Below are positions 1 to 6,710 of a stretch of DNA of 6,710 bases, piece after piece. Source of the DNA: Sedimentisphaerales bacterium (GTDB taxonomy: Bacteria; Planctomycetota; Phycisphaerae; Sedimentisphaerales; SM23-30); assembly GCA_030640865.1 (NCBI GenBank), contig DAOWIP010000187.1, positions 1 through 6,710 of the forward strand, in the 5' to 3' direction. The notes beneath the pieces are model-generated. The model saw only the letters and a program-made list of their open reading frames with translations, was not told the DNA's origin and searched no databases. A program made the position numbers and the translations under genes. Numbering within the stretch: position 1 is the first letter of the stretch; each line of letters begins with the position of its first letter.

Positions 1-1
1 A

Positions 2-64
2 GAAAGCAATGAAGAGAAGGTGGCGAAGAGCACCTCTGTGAAATACAGAACGGTGGCACCCTAA
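2..64 (+). CDS. 3' end of an upstream protein-coding gene (partial, unidentified)
   Basis: The frame starting at base 2 stays open for 20 codons and ends at TAA (62-64), followed directly by an in-frame TAG (65-67). The other two plus-strand frames hit stops early (TGA at 10-12 and 39-41). The visible tail is hydrophilic and charged, ending in KYRTVAP, and carries no recognisable domain. It ends 20 bp before the adaptor start, with that gene's ribosome binding site in the gap, so the two are probably co-transcribed. In many RND loci the gene before the adaptor encodes a TolC-like outer-membrane channel or a TetR-type regulator; either would fit, but the tail alone cannot decide. The short length makes a chance open frame possible. 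Confidence 0.5.
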   Translation, partial: ESNEEKVAKSTSVKYRTVAP

Positions 65-72
65 TAGAACGG

Positions 73-82
73 GGGGAGAGGA
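73..82 (+). promoter_or_regulatory. Ribosome binding site of the RND adaptor gene
   Basis: A purine run (GGGGAGAGGA) lies just before ATG 85. The GGAG core at 75-78 sits 6 bases from the start codon, which is good Shine-Dalgarno spacing. It supports the chosen start. It is the only clear site of this kind in the window; the permease and rsgA starts have none at normal spacing. Confidence 0.75.
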
Positions 83-84
83 AT

Positions 85-1272
85 ATGCCACAATCGAAAA
101 AGGGGATTAAGACCATAATGCAAATTGTTCTGGTACTGATTGTCCTTGCGGGCGGTGTAATCGCGGCGAAGGTACTGATAGCCCTGCGCGAGCCGCCGCA
201 ACGAAAAGAACAAAAAGTAATTCCGCCGTTAGCTAAAGTGGAAACCGTACGAAAACAAGACGTTCAAATGTTTGTACGCGGTAACGGAACGGTAAGAGCA
301 AAGACCCTGGTGCAGGTCGTACCACAGGTGCCCGGCAGAGTAGTGGCAATCCATAGCCAACTGCTTGACGGAGGCTTTGTCAACAAAGGAGAGACGCTTG
401 TAACGATTGACCCGCGAGATTATGAATTAGCGGTTCAACGCGCCGAGGCGGGTGTGGCTCGCGCACAAGTAAAACTCGATATGGAAAAAGAAGAGGCCGA
501 GGTTGCCCATCGTGAATGGGAGCAATTGCATGCCGGCGAACAGCCTGCCTCATCACTGGTATTTCGTGAGCCGCAGATTCGCCAGGCTCGTGCGGAACTG
601 GCGTCAGCTCAGGCGGAACTGGATACCGCGAAACTGAATCTGGAACGGACGCGAATATCCCTGCCATTCGCAGGGCGGGTGATTACCAAAAACGCGGATA
701 TCGGCCAGTACGTAGTAATGGGCCAATCAGTGGCGACGGTGTATGGAACAGAAGCAATAGAGATTTCCGTACCATTAGAAGACAGGGAACTGGAATGGTT
801 CGATGTGCCGATGAATGCAAATAAGATGTCGCAAGACGCTACCGGTAATACACAATCCAAAGCTGAAGTCGTCGCTGATTTCGCGGGCGCAAAACACAGT
901 TGGCAGGGACGAGTTGTACGTACTGAAGGACAAATAAACCCGAAAACCCGAATGGTCCATGTAGTAATAGAGGTAAAAGAACCATTCAAACAAACCGCTG
1001 ACAACGCAGTGCTACAGCCGGGGATGTTTGTTGAAGTAGTTATAGCGGGCAGAACCCTGAAAGACGTGTTTGTGATTTCACGTTCGGCAGTCCATAATAG
1101 CGATGAACTTTGGATAGCCCAGGACGGCATATTATACATTCGCAAGGTTGAGATTGCCCGCCGAGATAAACGTTTCGTTTATGTAACGGCTGGTCTTGAA
1201 GAAAAAGCCGACATCGTAGTCAGCAATCTCGATATAGTTACGGACCAAATGAAAATCAGAACGATTAGATGA
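85..1272 (+). CDS. RND efflux pump periplasmic adaptor subunit (membrane fusion protein, HlyD/AcrA type)
   Basis: This 395-residue protein should bridge the inner-membrane RND permease encoded next and an outer-membrane channel. Residues 1-10 are basic and 11-34 form one hydrophobic segment. There is no lipobox cysteine, so it is probably a transmembrane anchor rather than a lipoprotein signal. Residues about 60-108 give the first half of the lipoyl-like barrel-sandwich domain (PGRVVAIH near 83-90). Residues 111-190 are Ala/Glu/Arg-rich helices forming the coiled-coil hairpin, with a turn around 149-160 (GEQPASSLVFREPQ). The second lipoyl half begins at ISLPFAGRV (191-199). A beta-barrel follows (about 225-322, including LQPGMFVEVVI), then a membrane-proximal domain to the C-terminus. 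Length and domain order are normal for the family. Start ATG 85 has a good ribosome binding site. Family assignment is firm; the exported substrate cannot be told. Confidence 0.93.
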   Translation: MPQSKKGIKTIMQIVLVLIVLAGGVIAAKVLIALREPPQRKEQKVIPPLAKVETVRKQDVQMFVRGNGTVRAKTLVQVVPQVPGRVVAIHSQLLDGGFVNKGETLVTIDPRDYELAVQRAEAGVARAQVKLDMEKEEAEVAHREWEQLHAGEQPASSLVFREPQIRQARAELASAQAELDTAKLNLERTRISLPFAGRVITKNADIGQYVVMGQSVATVYGTEAIEISVPLEDRELEWFDVPMNANKMSQDATGNTQSKAEVVADFAGAKHSWQGRVVRTEGQINPKTRMVHVVIEVKEPFKQTADNAVLQPGMFVEVVIAGRTLKDVFVISRSAVHNSDELWIAQDGILYIRKVEIARRDKRFVYVTAGLEEKADIVVSNLDIVTDQMKIRTIR

Positions 1273-1320
1273 GTGTATGGGTGTATGGGTGTATGGGTAT
1301 AAGAGTATAAGAGTGTAAGG
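1273..1320 (+). repeat. Six-unit 8-bp tandem repeat array between adaptor and permease genes
   Basis: From the base after the adaptor stop, six 8-bp units run without a break: GTGTATGG three times (1273-1296), GTATAAGA twice (1297-1312) and GTGTAAGG once (1313-1320). A further partial unit (GTATGAAT, 1321-1328) contains the permease ATG at 1323. All six units share the pattern GTRTAWGR. The array fills the whole intergenic gap and leaves no ordinary Shine-Dalgarno site. The only purine-rich match, AAGGG at 1317-1321, lies almost against the ATG. Each GTGTATGG unit holds an ATG, opening tiny reading frames that stop before the permease start. It could alter translation of the permease by changes in unit number, or be an inert satellite. 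Confidence 0.85.
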
Positions 1321-1322
1321 GT

Positions 1323-4300
1323 ATGAATGAACTTGAACAAAGGCAGGGCGTATTAGGCTGGTTCGTGTCCAACCATGTGGCGGCTAACCTGATGATGCTG
1401 GTAATTATGGGAGCGGGACTTTTATCGCTGAAATCGATTAAGGTCGAGGTCTTTCCCGATATGAGCGTGGATATAATCACGATCAGCGTGCCCTATCTCG
1501 GCGCAACTCCGGCGGAGGTGGAAGAAGGCGTCTGTCAGCGTGTGGAAGAGGCGGTGGCGGGCATTGAAGGTATTAAGCGTTTGCGTAGCACGGCATTCGA
1601 GGGAATAGGCACTATAACAGTGGAAGTTGAGGAATACGCGGACATCAAGGAAGTGTTGGACGATGTCAAGGCGGAGGTTGACCGTATAATAACATTCCCA
1701 AAAGAGACGGAAAAACCCATTATCAGGGAAATTTCAACGCGGTATCAGGTTATTACGTTAGCGCTGTTTGGCGATGTGCCCGAACGTACACTAAAAGATC
1801 TGGCCGAGACGATATATGATGACCTGACCGCTATGAAAAATATATCACAAGTGGAAATCACCGGCGTAAGGCGTTACGAAATATCAATCGAGGTATCGGA
1901 AGAAACACTGCGAAAGTATGGACTGAGTTTCGAGGCGGTTGCAGAGGCGGTGCGGCGTTCGTCATTAGACCTGCCGGGCGGTTCGGTCAAAACCGAGGGC
2001 GGCGAAATACTGGTTCGGGCGAAAGGGCAGGGGTACGCAGGAGAAGATTTTGAAAAAATAGTGGTCTTGGCCCACAACGACGGTACTGAATTGCGTTTGA
2101 GCGATATCGCGACTGTAGTGGACGGCTTCGAGGATTCCGACCGAACAGCAAGATTCGACGGCAAACCGGCGGCTCTGATTAACGTATTCCGTGTTGGAGA
2201 ACAGGGCGCTCTTGATGTTGCGCATACCGTCAAAGAATATGTCCGGACCAAACAGGCTCAATTGCCGGAAGGCATATCCATCGCCACATGGTTCGACCGA
2301 TCATCGTATCTGCGCTCCCGGTTGAATCTGCTCAAGCGCAATGCTCTCTACGGCTTAGGCCTGGTGGTGCTGTGCCTGGCATTCTTCCTGGATGTCAGAG
2401 TTGCGTTCTGGACTGCGCTGGGGATTCCGATTTCCTTCCTCGGAGCTTTCGCATTGCTGCCCCATTTCGATATTTCAGTAAATATGATCTCCCTTTTTGC
2501 CTTTATCGTGGCGCTGGGGATTGTGGTCGATGACGCGATTGTCGTTGGCGAAAACATTTTCGCCTATCGCCAAAAAGGAATGGACCGCGTTCAGGCGGCA
2601 ATAAAAGGCGTAAAAGAGATGGCCTCTCCGGTTGTTATCGCGGTGCTGACGACAATGCTCGCGTTTGTGCCGATGCTGTACACCACCGGAATGATGGGCA
2701 AAATGATCAGAAACATACCTGTTGTAGTAATCAGTGTGTTCGCATTGTCGCTGGTGGAGGCGCTGCTGATTCTGCCGGCACATTTGTCGGTGGGCCGAGC
2801 CGGGAAAACACTCGGACCGATCGGACGTGGGCAAAAGCGAATTCGTGATTGGCTGGATCGTCTTGTAGGACTGGTGTTCGCGCGACTGCTGGAACATTTT
2901 TTGATATGGCGATATTTGATACTCGCTCTGGGGTTGGCTGTTTTGACAGCGACAATTGGCTTTATCGCCGGCGGACATTTAAAGTTCACGATGATGCCCA
3001 AGGTCGATGCGGACAATATATGGGCGTCACTGACTATGCCGCAGGGTACTCCGCGAGAACAAACCGAGGCGACTGTTCGTCGTCTGGAAGAGGCCGCCGA
3101 AAAGGTGCGAACGGAGCTCGAGGCCAAACGTGATAACAGTAAACCCGCTCTCTTTCGGCATATTGCCACTAACATCGGTAATCAGCCGTTTGGCCAAGCC
3201 AGCAGCGGCCCCGGCCGTATGGGAGGCGACACAGGAGGATCGGGAACGGCTCATCTGGCTGAAGTGAATATCGAACTGCTCAGCAGTGAAGAACGTGAAA
3301 TTTCGTCAACCGCGATTGCCAACCGCTGGCGTGAGGCGGTAGGGGAGATACCAGGGATTTCATCGCTGACCTTTACGGCCTCGCTTTTTTCGGCCGGTGA
3401 CGCGGTGAACATCGAACTTTCTCATCGTAATTTCGATACACTTCTGACGGTGGCCGACAAACTCAAAAACACATTAGGCAGCTATCAGGGAGTAAGCGAT
3501 ATAGCCGACAGTTTCGAAACAGGCAAGCTGGAGCTGAAGCTCTCGCTGAAGGATGAGGGTCGCGTGCTGGGCCTGACTCTGTCCGATCTGGCACGTCAGG
3601 TACGTCATGGATTTTACGGTTATGAAGTTCAACGTGTTCAACGCGGGCGAGACGATATTCGTGTGATGGTCCGTTATCCACAAGAGCAGCGAAGAAGCCT
3701 TGCTGACATCGAAAACATGCGAATCCGGCTTGCCGACGGTGTGGAAGTGCCGTTCCTGACCGTTGCCCAGGTGCAACAGGGACGAGATTACGCGACAATT
3801 AACCGTGCCGAACGACGGCGGGTCGTAAGCGTAACGGCTGACGTCGATGAAACTATCGCCAACGCCGGCGAGATAAACCAGGATTTAATGAAAGACGTGC
3901 TGCCGCAGTTGAAACAGGAATATCCCGGCCTGACTTATGATTTCCAGGGCGAGCAGAAGGAAAAAAGTGATTCTATGAGAACACTTTCGTATAACGCAAC
4001 CGTGGCATTATTGGCGATATTCGCCCTGCTGGCGATCCAGTTCCGCAGTTATATTCAGCCGATTATTATTATGTCAGCAATACCTTTCGGGCTTATCGGC
4101 GCAGTATTGGGACACATTATTATGGGATATAACCTGACGATGCTTTCGCTGTTCGGTATAGTGGCATTGACAGGGGTGGTGGTGAACGATTCACTTATCC
4201 TGGTCGATCTTATCAATCGTCAGCGACGTTCGGGCGGTATTCTGGCGGATGTGGTACGAGATTCTGCGGTACGGCGGTTTCGTCCGATTATCCTGACGAC

Positions 4301-4475
4301 ACTAACAACCTTTTTAGGGCTGACACCCATGATACTTGAAAAAAGTCTCCAGGCGAAAATACTTATACCTATGGCTATCAGTCTGGGTTTTGGTATAATC
4401 TTCGCTACGGCAATAACTCTGGTGTTGGTTCCCGTGCTTTATATGATACTGGAGGATACAAAAAAGCTGATTTGA
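1323..4475 (+). CDS. RND efflux transporter permease (AcrB/HAE-1-like inner-membrane pump)
   Basis: A full-length RND permease of 1050 residues; AcrB has 1049. It should act as a trimeric proton-driven exporter with the adaptor encoded just upstream. The first membrane helix (about 14-36) follows the family-typical WFVSNHVAANL. Two large periplasmic porter regions (about 37-335 and 552-885) separate helix groups at about 340-486, 530-550 and 888-1042. TM4 carries the proton-relay pair D403-D404 in GIVVDDAIVVGEN. TM10 reads GVVVNDSLILVD, with Asn955 where AcrB has the relay lysine K940. A Gly/Ser-rich loop at 617-642 lies where AcrB has its switch loop. The start at 1323 is supported by the conserved N-terminus and by an in-frame TAA at 1308-1310. 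No Shine-Dalgarno site is seen. Substrate class is unknown: the DD pair favours the drug/hydrophobe type over the metal (CzcA) type. Confidence 0.95.
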   Translation: MNELEQRQGVLGWFVSNHVAANLMMLVIMGAGLLSLKSIKVEVFPDMSVDIITISVPYLGATPAEVEEGVCQRVEEAVAGIEGIKRLRSTAFEGIGTITVEVEEYADIKEVLDDVKAEVDRIITFPKETEKPIIREISTRYQVITLALFGDVPERTLKDLAETIYDDLTAMKNISQVEITGVRRYEISIEVSEETLRKYGLSFEAVAEAVRRSSLDLPGGSVKTEGGEILVRAKGQGYAGEDFEKIVVLAHNDGTELRLSDIATVVDGFEDSDRTARFDGKPAALINVFRVGEQGALDVAHTVKEYVRTKQAQLPEGISIATWFDRSSYLRSRLNLLKRNALYGLGLVVLCLAFFLDVRVAFWTALGIPISFLGAFALLPHFDISVNMISLFAFIVALGIVVDDAIVVGENIFAYRQKGMDRVQAAIKGVKEMASPVVIAVLTTMLAFVPMLYTTGMMGKMIRNIPVVVISVFALSLVEALLILPAHLSVGRAGKTLGPIGRGQKRIRDWLDRLVGLVFARLLEHFLIWRYLILALGLAVLTATIGFIAGGHLKFTMMPKVDADNIWASLTMPQGTPREQTEATVRRLEEAAEKVRTELEAKRDNSKPALFRHIATNIGNQPFGQASSGPGRMGGDTGGSGTAHLAEVNIELLSSEEREISSTAIANRWREAVGEIPGISSLTFTASLFSAGDAVNIELSHRNFDTLLTVADKLKNTLGSYQGVSDIADSFETGKLELKLSLKDEGRVLGLTLSDLARQVRHGFYGYEVQRVQRGRDDIRVMVRYPQEQRRSLADIENMRIRLADGVEVPFLTVAQVQQGRDYATINRAERRRVVSVTADVDETIANAGEINQDLMKDVLPQLKQEYPGLTYDFQGEQKEKSDSMRTLSYNATVALLAIFALLAIQFRSYIQPIIIMSAIPFGLIGAVLGHIIMGYNLTMLSLFGIVALTGVVVNDSLILVDLINRQRRSGGILADVVRDSAVRRFRPIILTTLTTFLGLTPMILEKSLQAKILIPMAISLGFGIIFATAITLVLVPVLYMILEDTKKLI

Positions 4476-4484
4476 ATATCCAAT

Positions 4485-5690
4485 ATGCGTAAAAGTGACC
4501 AAAAGCGATTAGAGCGAAAACTTGCAGGCCTGAGCGAGGCCCATCGGAAACGACTGTACAAACAGGCAGCCAGAGTTCGCAAGGCAGCTCAGATCAAAGC
4601 CGGAAGGAAATCGACCGGCTCGAATGAAAATACCCGCGATTGGCAGTCCGCAGACGAGTCGATTTCTTTTGAAAAACGCTCCGGGCCGGCCCCGATGTTA
4701 CTTGAAGACTGGGTCCTCAGACTACTCGAAAAGGAACATCTCGATATTGACGAGACAACACCTGATCTACCTGCCGAACTGTATCTCGGAACTGTGATTT
4801 CCACCGGCGCGGGCCGATGTCAACTGCTCCATGAACACGGCCTCCGCGACGCCATATTGCGGCCCGAACTGACCGTAGCCCAGCGCAGCGATCTGGCCGC
4901 CGGTGACATTGTTGATTTTTCCATTTCGGCGGATGGCACGTATATCGTCGAACAGGTTCACCCACGCAAGACGGTCCTTTCCCGTCCGGACCCGCACGAT
5001 CAACGGCTGGAACGTGTGATTGCCGCTAATGTCGATATTGCTGTTATTGTATCTTCCGTCAAGGCTCCGCCACTGAACACTAACCTAATCGACCGCTATC
5101 TTTTAGCAGTCGAGCGAGGCGGGATCACACCTCTGATATGTGTCAACAAAATCGATTTAATCTCCTCCGGTGCCGACCTGTCTGTATTAGAGAGTCGGTT
5201 CTTCACCTATAAAGAAATGGGAATTAATGTAATATATTGCTCGGCTCTTGCTGGAGAAGGTATTGACCATCTAACAGAGGATATGTCAGGCCGACTAAGT
5301 GTTTTTGTGGGCCATAGCGGCGTCGGCAAATCTTCCATTCTCAACGCGATTGATCCGTCGCTAACGTTGCCGATCGGACATTTGCATAAAAAAACCCGAA
5401 AGGGCCGCCACACTACCGCTGTTGCCGCTTTGTATGACCTGCCCCGCAATGTAAAAATCATTGACACACCGGGCGTGCGCAGCTTTGGTCTGTGGAAGAT
5501 GAGTCCGCGGGAGCTTCGCTGGTATTTCAGGGAATTCGAGGCTTTTGCCGCTCAGTGCAAATTTTCCGATTGCTCCCACACGCACGAACCCGAATGCGCC
5601 GTCCAACAAGCCGTCGCTGACGGGAAAATCCAATCGGTACGTTACGAAAGCTATTGCCGTATTCTCGAAACACTCGCCAAAGATAAATAA
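4485..5690 (+). CDS. rsgA: Ribosome small-subunit-dependent GTPase RsgA (YjeQ/YloQ)
   Basis: RsgA is a cytoplasmic, circularly permuted GTPase that checks and releases late 30S ribosome assembly intermediates. An OB-fold begins near residue 99 (LYLGTVIS). The GTPase motifs come in the permuted order: G4 NKID (221-224), G5 CSAL (252-255), P-loop GHSGVGKS (276-283), G2 around HTT (309-311) and G3 DTPG (327-330). The C-terminal zinc site is complete: C358, C363, H365 and C371, with the same spacing as E. coli RsgA. At 401 residues it is longer than the E. coli protein (350), because about 98 residues precede the OB-fold: a Lys/Arg-rich stretch (1-45) and a more acidic linker. ATG 4485 lies 9 bp after the permease stop with no Shine-Dalgarno site. 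ATG 4695 (Met71) is a possible later start, but the basic N-terminus resembles that of other RsgA proteins. Confidence 0.96.
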   Translation: MRKSDQKRLERKLAGLSEAHRKRLYKQAARVRKAAQIKAGRKSTGSNENTRDWQSADESISFEKRSGPAPMLLEDWVLRLLEKEHLDIDETTPDLPAELYLGTVISTGAGRCQLLHEHGLRDAILRPELTVAQRSDLAAGDIVDFSISADGTYIVEQVHPRKTVLSRPDPHDQRLERVIAANVDIAVIVSSVKAPPLNTNLIDRYLLAVERGGITPLICVNKIDLISSGADLSVLESRFFTYKEMGINVIYCSALAGEGIDHLTEDMSGRLSVFVGHSGVGKSSILNAIDPSLTLPIGHLHKKTRKGRHTTAVAALYDLPRNVKIIDTPGVRSFGLWKMSPRELRWYFREFEAFAAQCKFSDCSHTHEPECAVQQAVADGKIQSVRYESYCRILETLAKDK

Positions 5691-5702
5691 AGGTAACGCC
5701 TT

Positions 5703-6185
5703 TTACAATTCCCGCTGATATTTTTCCAGGAACAGCTTTTTAATGGCTGTCAGAGCTTTTGTCAGGCGATTTTCGCCCCACGGCAGTACCGCGATAACAT
5801 TACTGATTGTCTCATCAATTTGTTCCTCGCCTTCCCGCAGCAGCCAAATCTTATCGATATCGCTGCCTTTAAGGCCCTCCACAATGATCAAATCGTACTT
5901 ACCCCCCAGTTGAGCTATCGCATCTTTGAGAGCCGGGGGTTCTTTTAATCGTCTTTTGGTAAAAACCGACCCCTCATTATAAGCTAAAACCGATGCTCCC
6001 AACCTGAAAAAGCGATCCGTATCGCTTCCCTCCCGATCCGATTCTATCGGCTCATGCGAATGCTTTACCACCGCCACCCGCATTCCCTTACCAACAAAAA
6101 AATCCAGCAGTCCTTCGATAAGAGTTGTCTTGCCGGAATTCTTAAAACCACTGATCCCGATAATTGGTATCTTCATCTCGTTCAT
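5703..6185 (-). CDS. mobB: Molybdopterin-guanine dinucleotide biosynthesis adaptor protein MobB
   Basis: MobB is a small cytoplasmic P-loop GTPase that assists MobA in attaching GMP to molybdopterin to form guanine dinucleotide cofactors for molybdenum or tungsten enzymes. The 160-residue length is close to the usual size. The Walker A loop is GFKNSGKTT (13-21). A KHSHEPIESD segment (41-50) followed by DTDRFFRLGA (55-64) matches the family's KH-x-H and Arg/Gly region. DLIIVEGLKGSDIDKI (98-113) is the Walker B-like strand plus the VEG motif, where the family has VEG-F/L-K. ATG 6183-6185 overlaps the stop of the upstream gene (ATGA), suggesting coupled translation. A second ATG three codons on (6174-6176) could be the true start. 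It converges on rsgA with 12 bp between stops. No mobA, moeA or other cofactor gene is in view. Confidence 0.93.
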   Translation of the reverse strand: MNEMKIPIIGISGFKNSGKTTLIEGLLDFFVGKGMRVAVVKHSHEPIESDREGSDTDRFFRLGASVLAYNEGSVFTKRRLKEPPALKDAIAQLGGKYDLIIVEGLKGSDIDKIWLLREGEEQIDETISNVIAVLPWGENRLTKALTAIKKLFLEKYQREL

Positions 6186-6710
6186 TTGAGCAGGGAATCT
6201 GTCGAAGGTAATTCGAGCTTGGAATAATTTATTGGTTCGCTTCGCGGCGCTGAACGGTCGAGTTTGCCTAATCCGAGGACCACTCCGATTTGATCGTTTT
6301 GTTCCGCGAGCCGATCCATCATAGAACGCAAGTCCGCCAATTGTTTTTCCATCCGGGAGAACAGCGTTTTATCAATTTGGCCGTTTAGTATAGTCTGCGT
6401 TGCCATACGACTGATAAGATCAAATCTGCGATTCATACGACCGATCAGCCCGATTGTCCGCTTAACTTTGACGGCCAATTGCGGCTTGACACGATAGATT
6501 TTTGTGGAAGTTCTTGTCAGTTCTATCGAACGGACAATTTCAAGGGTTGCGCCCGCGGACTCGTTCAGGCTCCGCCATTGGTGAATCAGATCACAGCACT
6601 TTTCGAGGGCGAATCGAAGTTCATTTAAATCTTCAGGAGTAACGCTCTGAGAGGTAACAGATTTGGGATCACCCTGGTTTTCTTTCTCTTTTGCCGGCGA
6701 AAGGTTGTTC
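6182..6710 (-). CDS. Unrecognised protein, N-terminus beyond the right edge (partial)
   Basis: The stop is TGA (6184-6182). Reading upstream, the frame stays open for 175 codons to the window edge with no stop. There is no in-frame ATG or GTG, and only one TTG (6478-6476), which has no ribosome binding site before it. The gene therefore starts outside the window. The visible part begins with a polar stretch rich in Lys, Glu, Ser and Thr. A Cys-Cys-containing helix-like segment (ALEKCCDLIHQW) follows, then a basic region (VKVKRTIGLIGRMNRRFD), and a likely amphipathic helix or coiled coil (LFSRMEKQLADLRSMMDRLAEQ). The tail ends in TDSLLK. No membrane segment, signal peptide or catalytic motif is visible. 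I do not recognise the family. The 4-bp ATGA overlap with mobB indicates one operon, but gives no function. Confidence 0.7.
   Translation of the reverse strand, partial: NNLSPAKEKENQGDPKSVTSQSVTPEDLNELRFALEKCCDLIHQWRSLNESAGATLEIVRSIELTRTSTKIYRVKPQLAVKVKRTIGLIGRMNRRFDLISRMATQTILNGQIDKTLFSRMEKQLADLRSMMDRLAEQNDQIGVVLGLGKLDRSAPRSEPINYSKLELPSTDSLLK

Noticed and set aside
609..1145. 178-codon minus-strand open frame inside the adaptor gene
   Set aside because: It lies opposite a well-supported adaptor gene. Its translation is rich in Ser and Thr without domain-like patterns, as expected for a shadow frame.
1277..1318. Tiny ATG reading frames inside the 8-bp repeats as upstream regulatory peptides
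   Set aside because: They arise automatically from the repeat unit, end at different stops (1300-1302, 1308-1310 and 1316-1318) and have no ribosome binding site. They are noted only as a consequence of the array.
1273..1320. The repeat array as a CRISPR
   Set aside because: The units are 8 bp and directly abutting, with no spacers, so this is a simple tandem repeat.
2475..3175. Two overlapping long minus-strand open frames (167 and 194 codons) inside the permease gene
   Set aside because: Both are antisense to conserved permease helices and periplasmic domain. They show no recognisable motif and no ribosome binding site.
5689..5703. Small hairpin (AAAGG, 5-base loop, CCTTT) between the converging rsgA and mobB stops, followed by a short T run
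   Set aside because: The stem has five pairs with only two G-C pairs and overlaps both stop codons. It is too weak to call a terminator, though a bidirectional one would make sense here.
6476..6478. TTG as the start of a 98-residue protein upstream of mobB
   Set aside because: The frame continues open to the window edge, and there is no ribosome binding site before the TTG. An internal Leu codon is more likely.

Overview
The window reads as ordinary chromosomal DNA of a Gram-negative (two-membrane) bacterium. An inner-membrane RND pump with its periplasmic adaptor implies an outer membrane. GC content looks moderate by eye. The phylum cannot be fixed from the sequence. The protein style, the long basic N-terminus of RsgA and the lack of Shine-Dalgarno sites before most genes would suit Planctomycetota (a Phycisphaerae-like lineage), but this is a low-confidence guess.

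Layout, plus strand: the last 20 codons of an upstream gene (2-64); an RND periplasmic adaptor (85-1272) behind a clear ribosome binding site; a 48-bp array of six 8-bp repeat units filling the gap (1273-1320); an AcrB-type RND permease (1323-4475); and, 9 bp later, the ribosome-assembly GTPase RsgA (4485-5690). Layout, minus strand, converging on rsgA with 12 bp between stop codons: mobB (5703-6185), and upstream of it the 3' part of an unrecognised gene that runs off the right edge (6182-6710). The last two overlap by 4 bp (ATGA). No stretch over 300 bases lacks a gene, and no RNA gene, CRISPR array or insertion sequence was seen.

How the genes work together: adaptor and permease should form two of the three parts of a tripartite efflux pump. 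The outer-membrane channel is not in the window; it may be the gene ending at 64 or lie elsewhere. RsgA acts in 30S ribosome maturation and probably shares the transcript only by position. MobB is a P-loop GTPase linked to molybdenum cofactor finishing, so the genome probably encodes molybdoenzymes, but no other cofactor gene is visible here.

I see no convincing new biological system. The best second looks are the 8-bp repeat array abutting the permease start codon and the unrecognised gene coupled to mobB, which is longer than a TTG-start reading frame would suggest.
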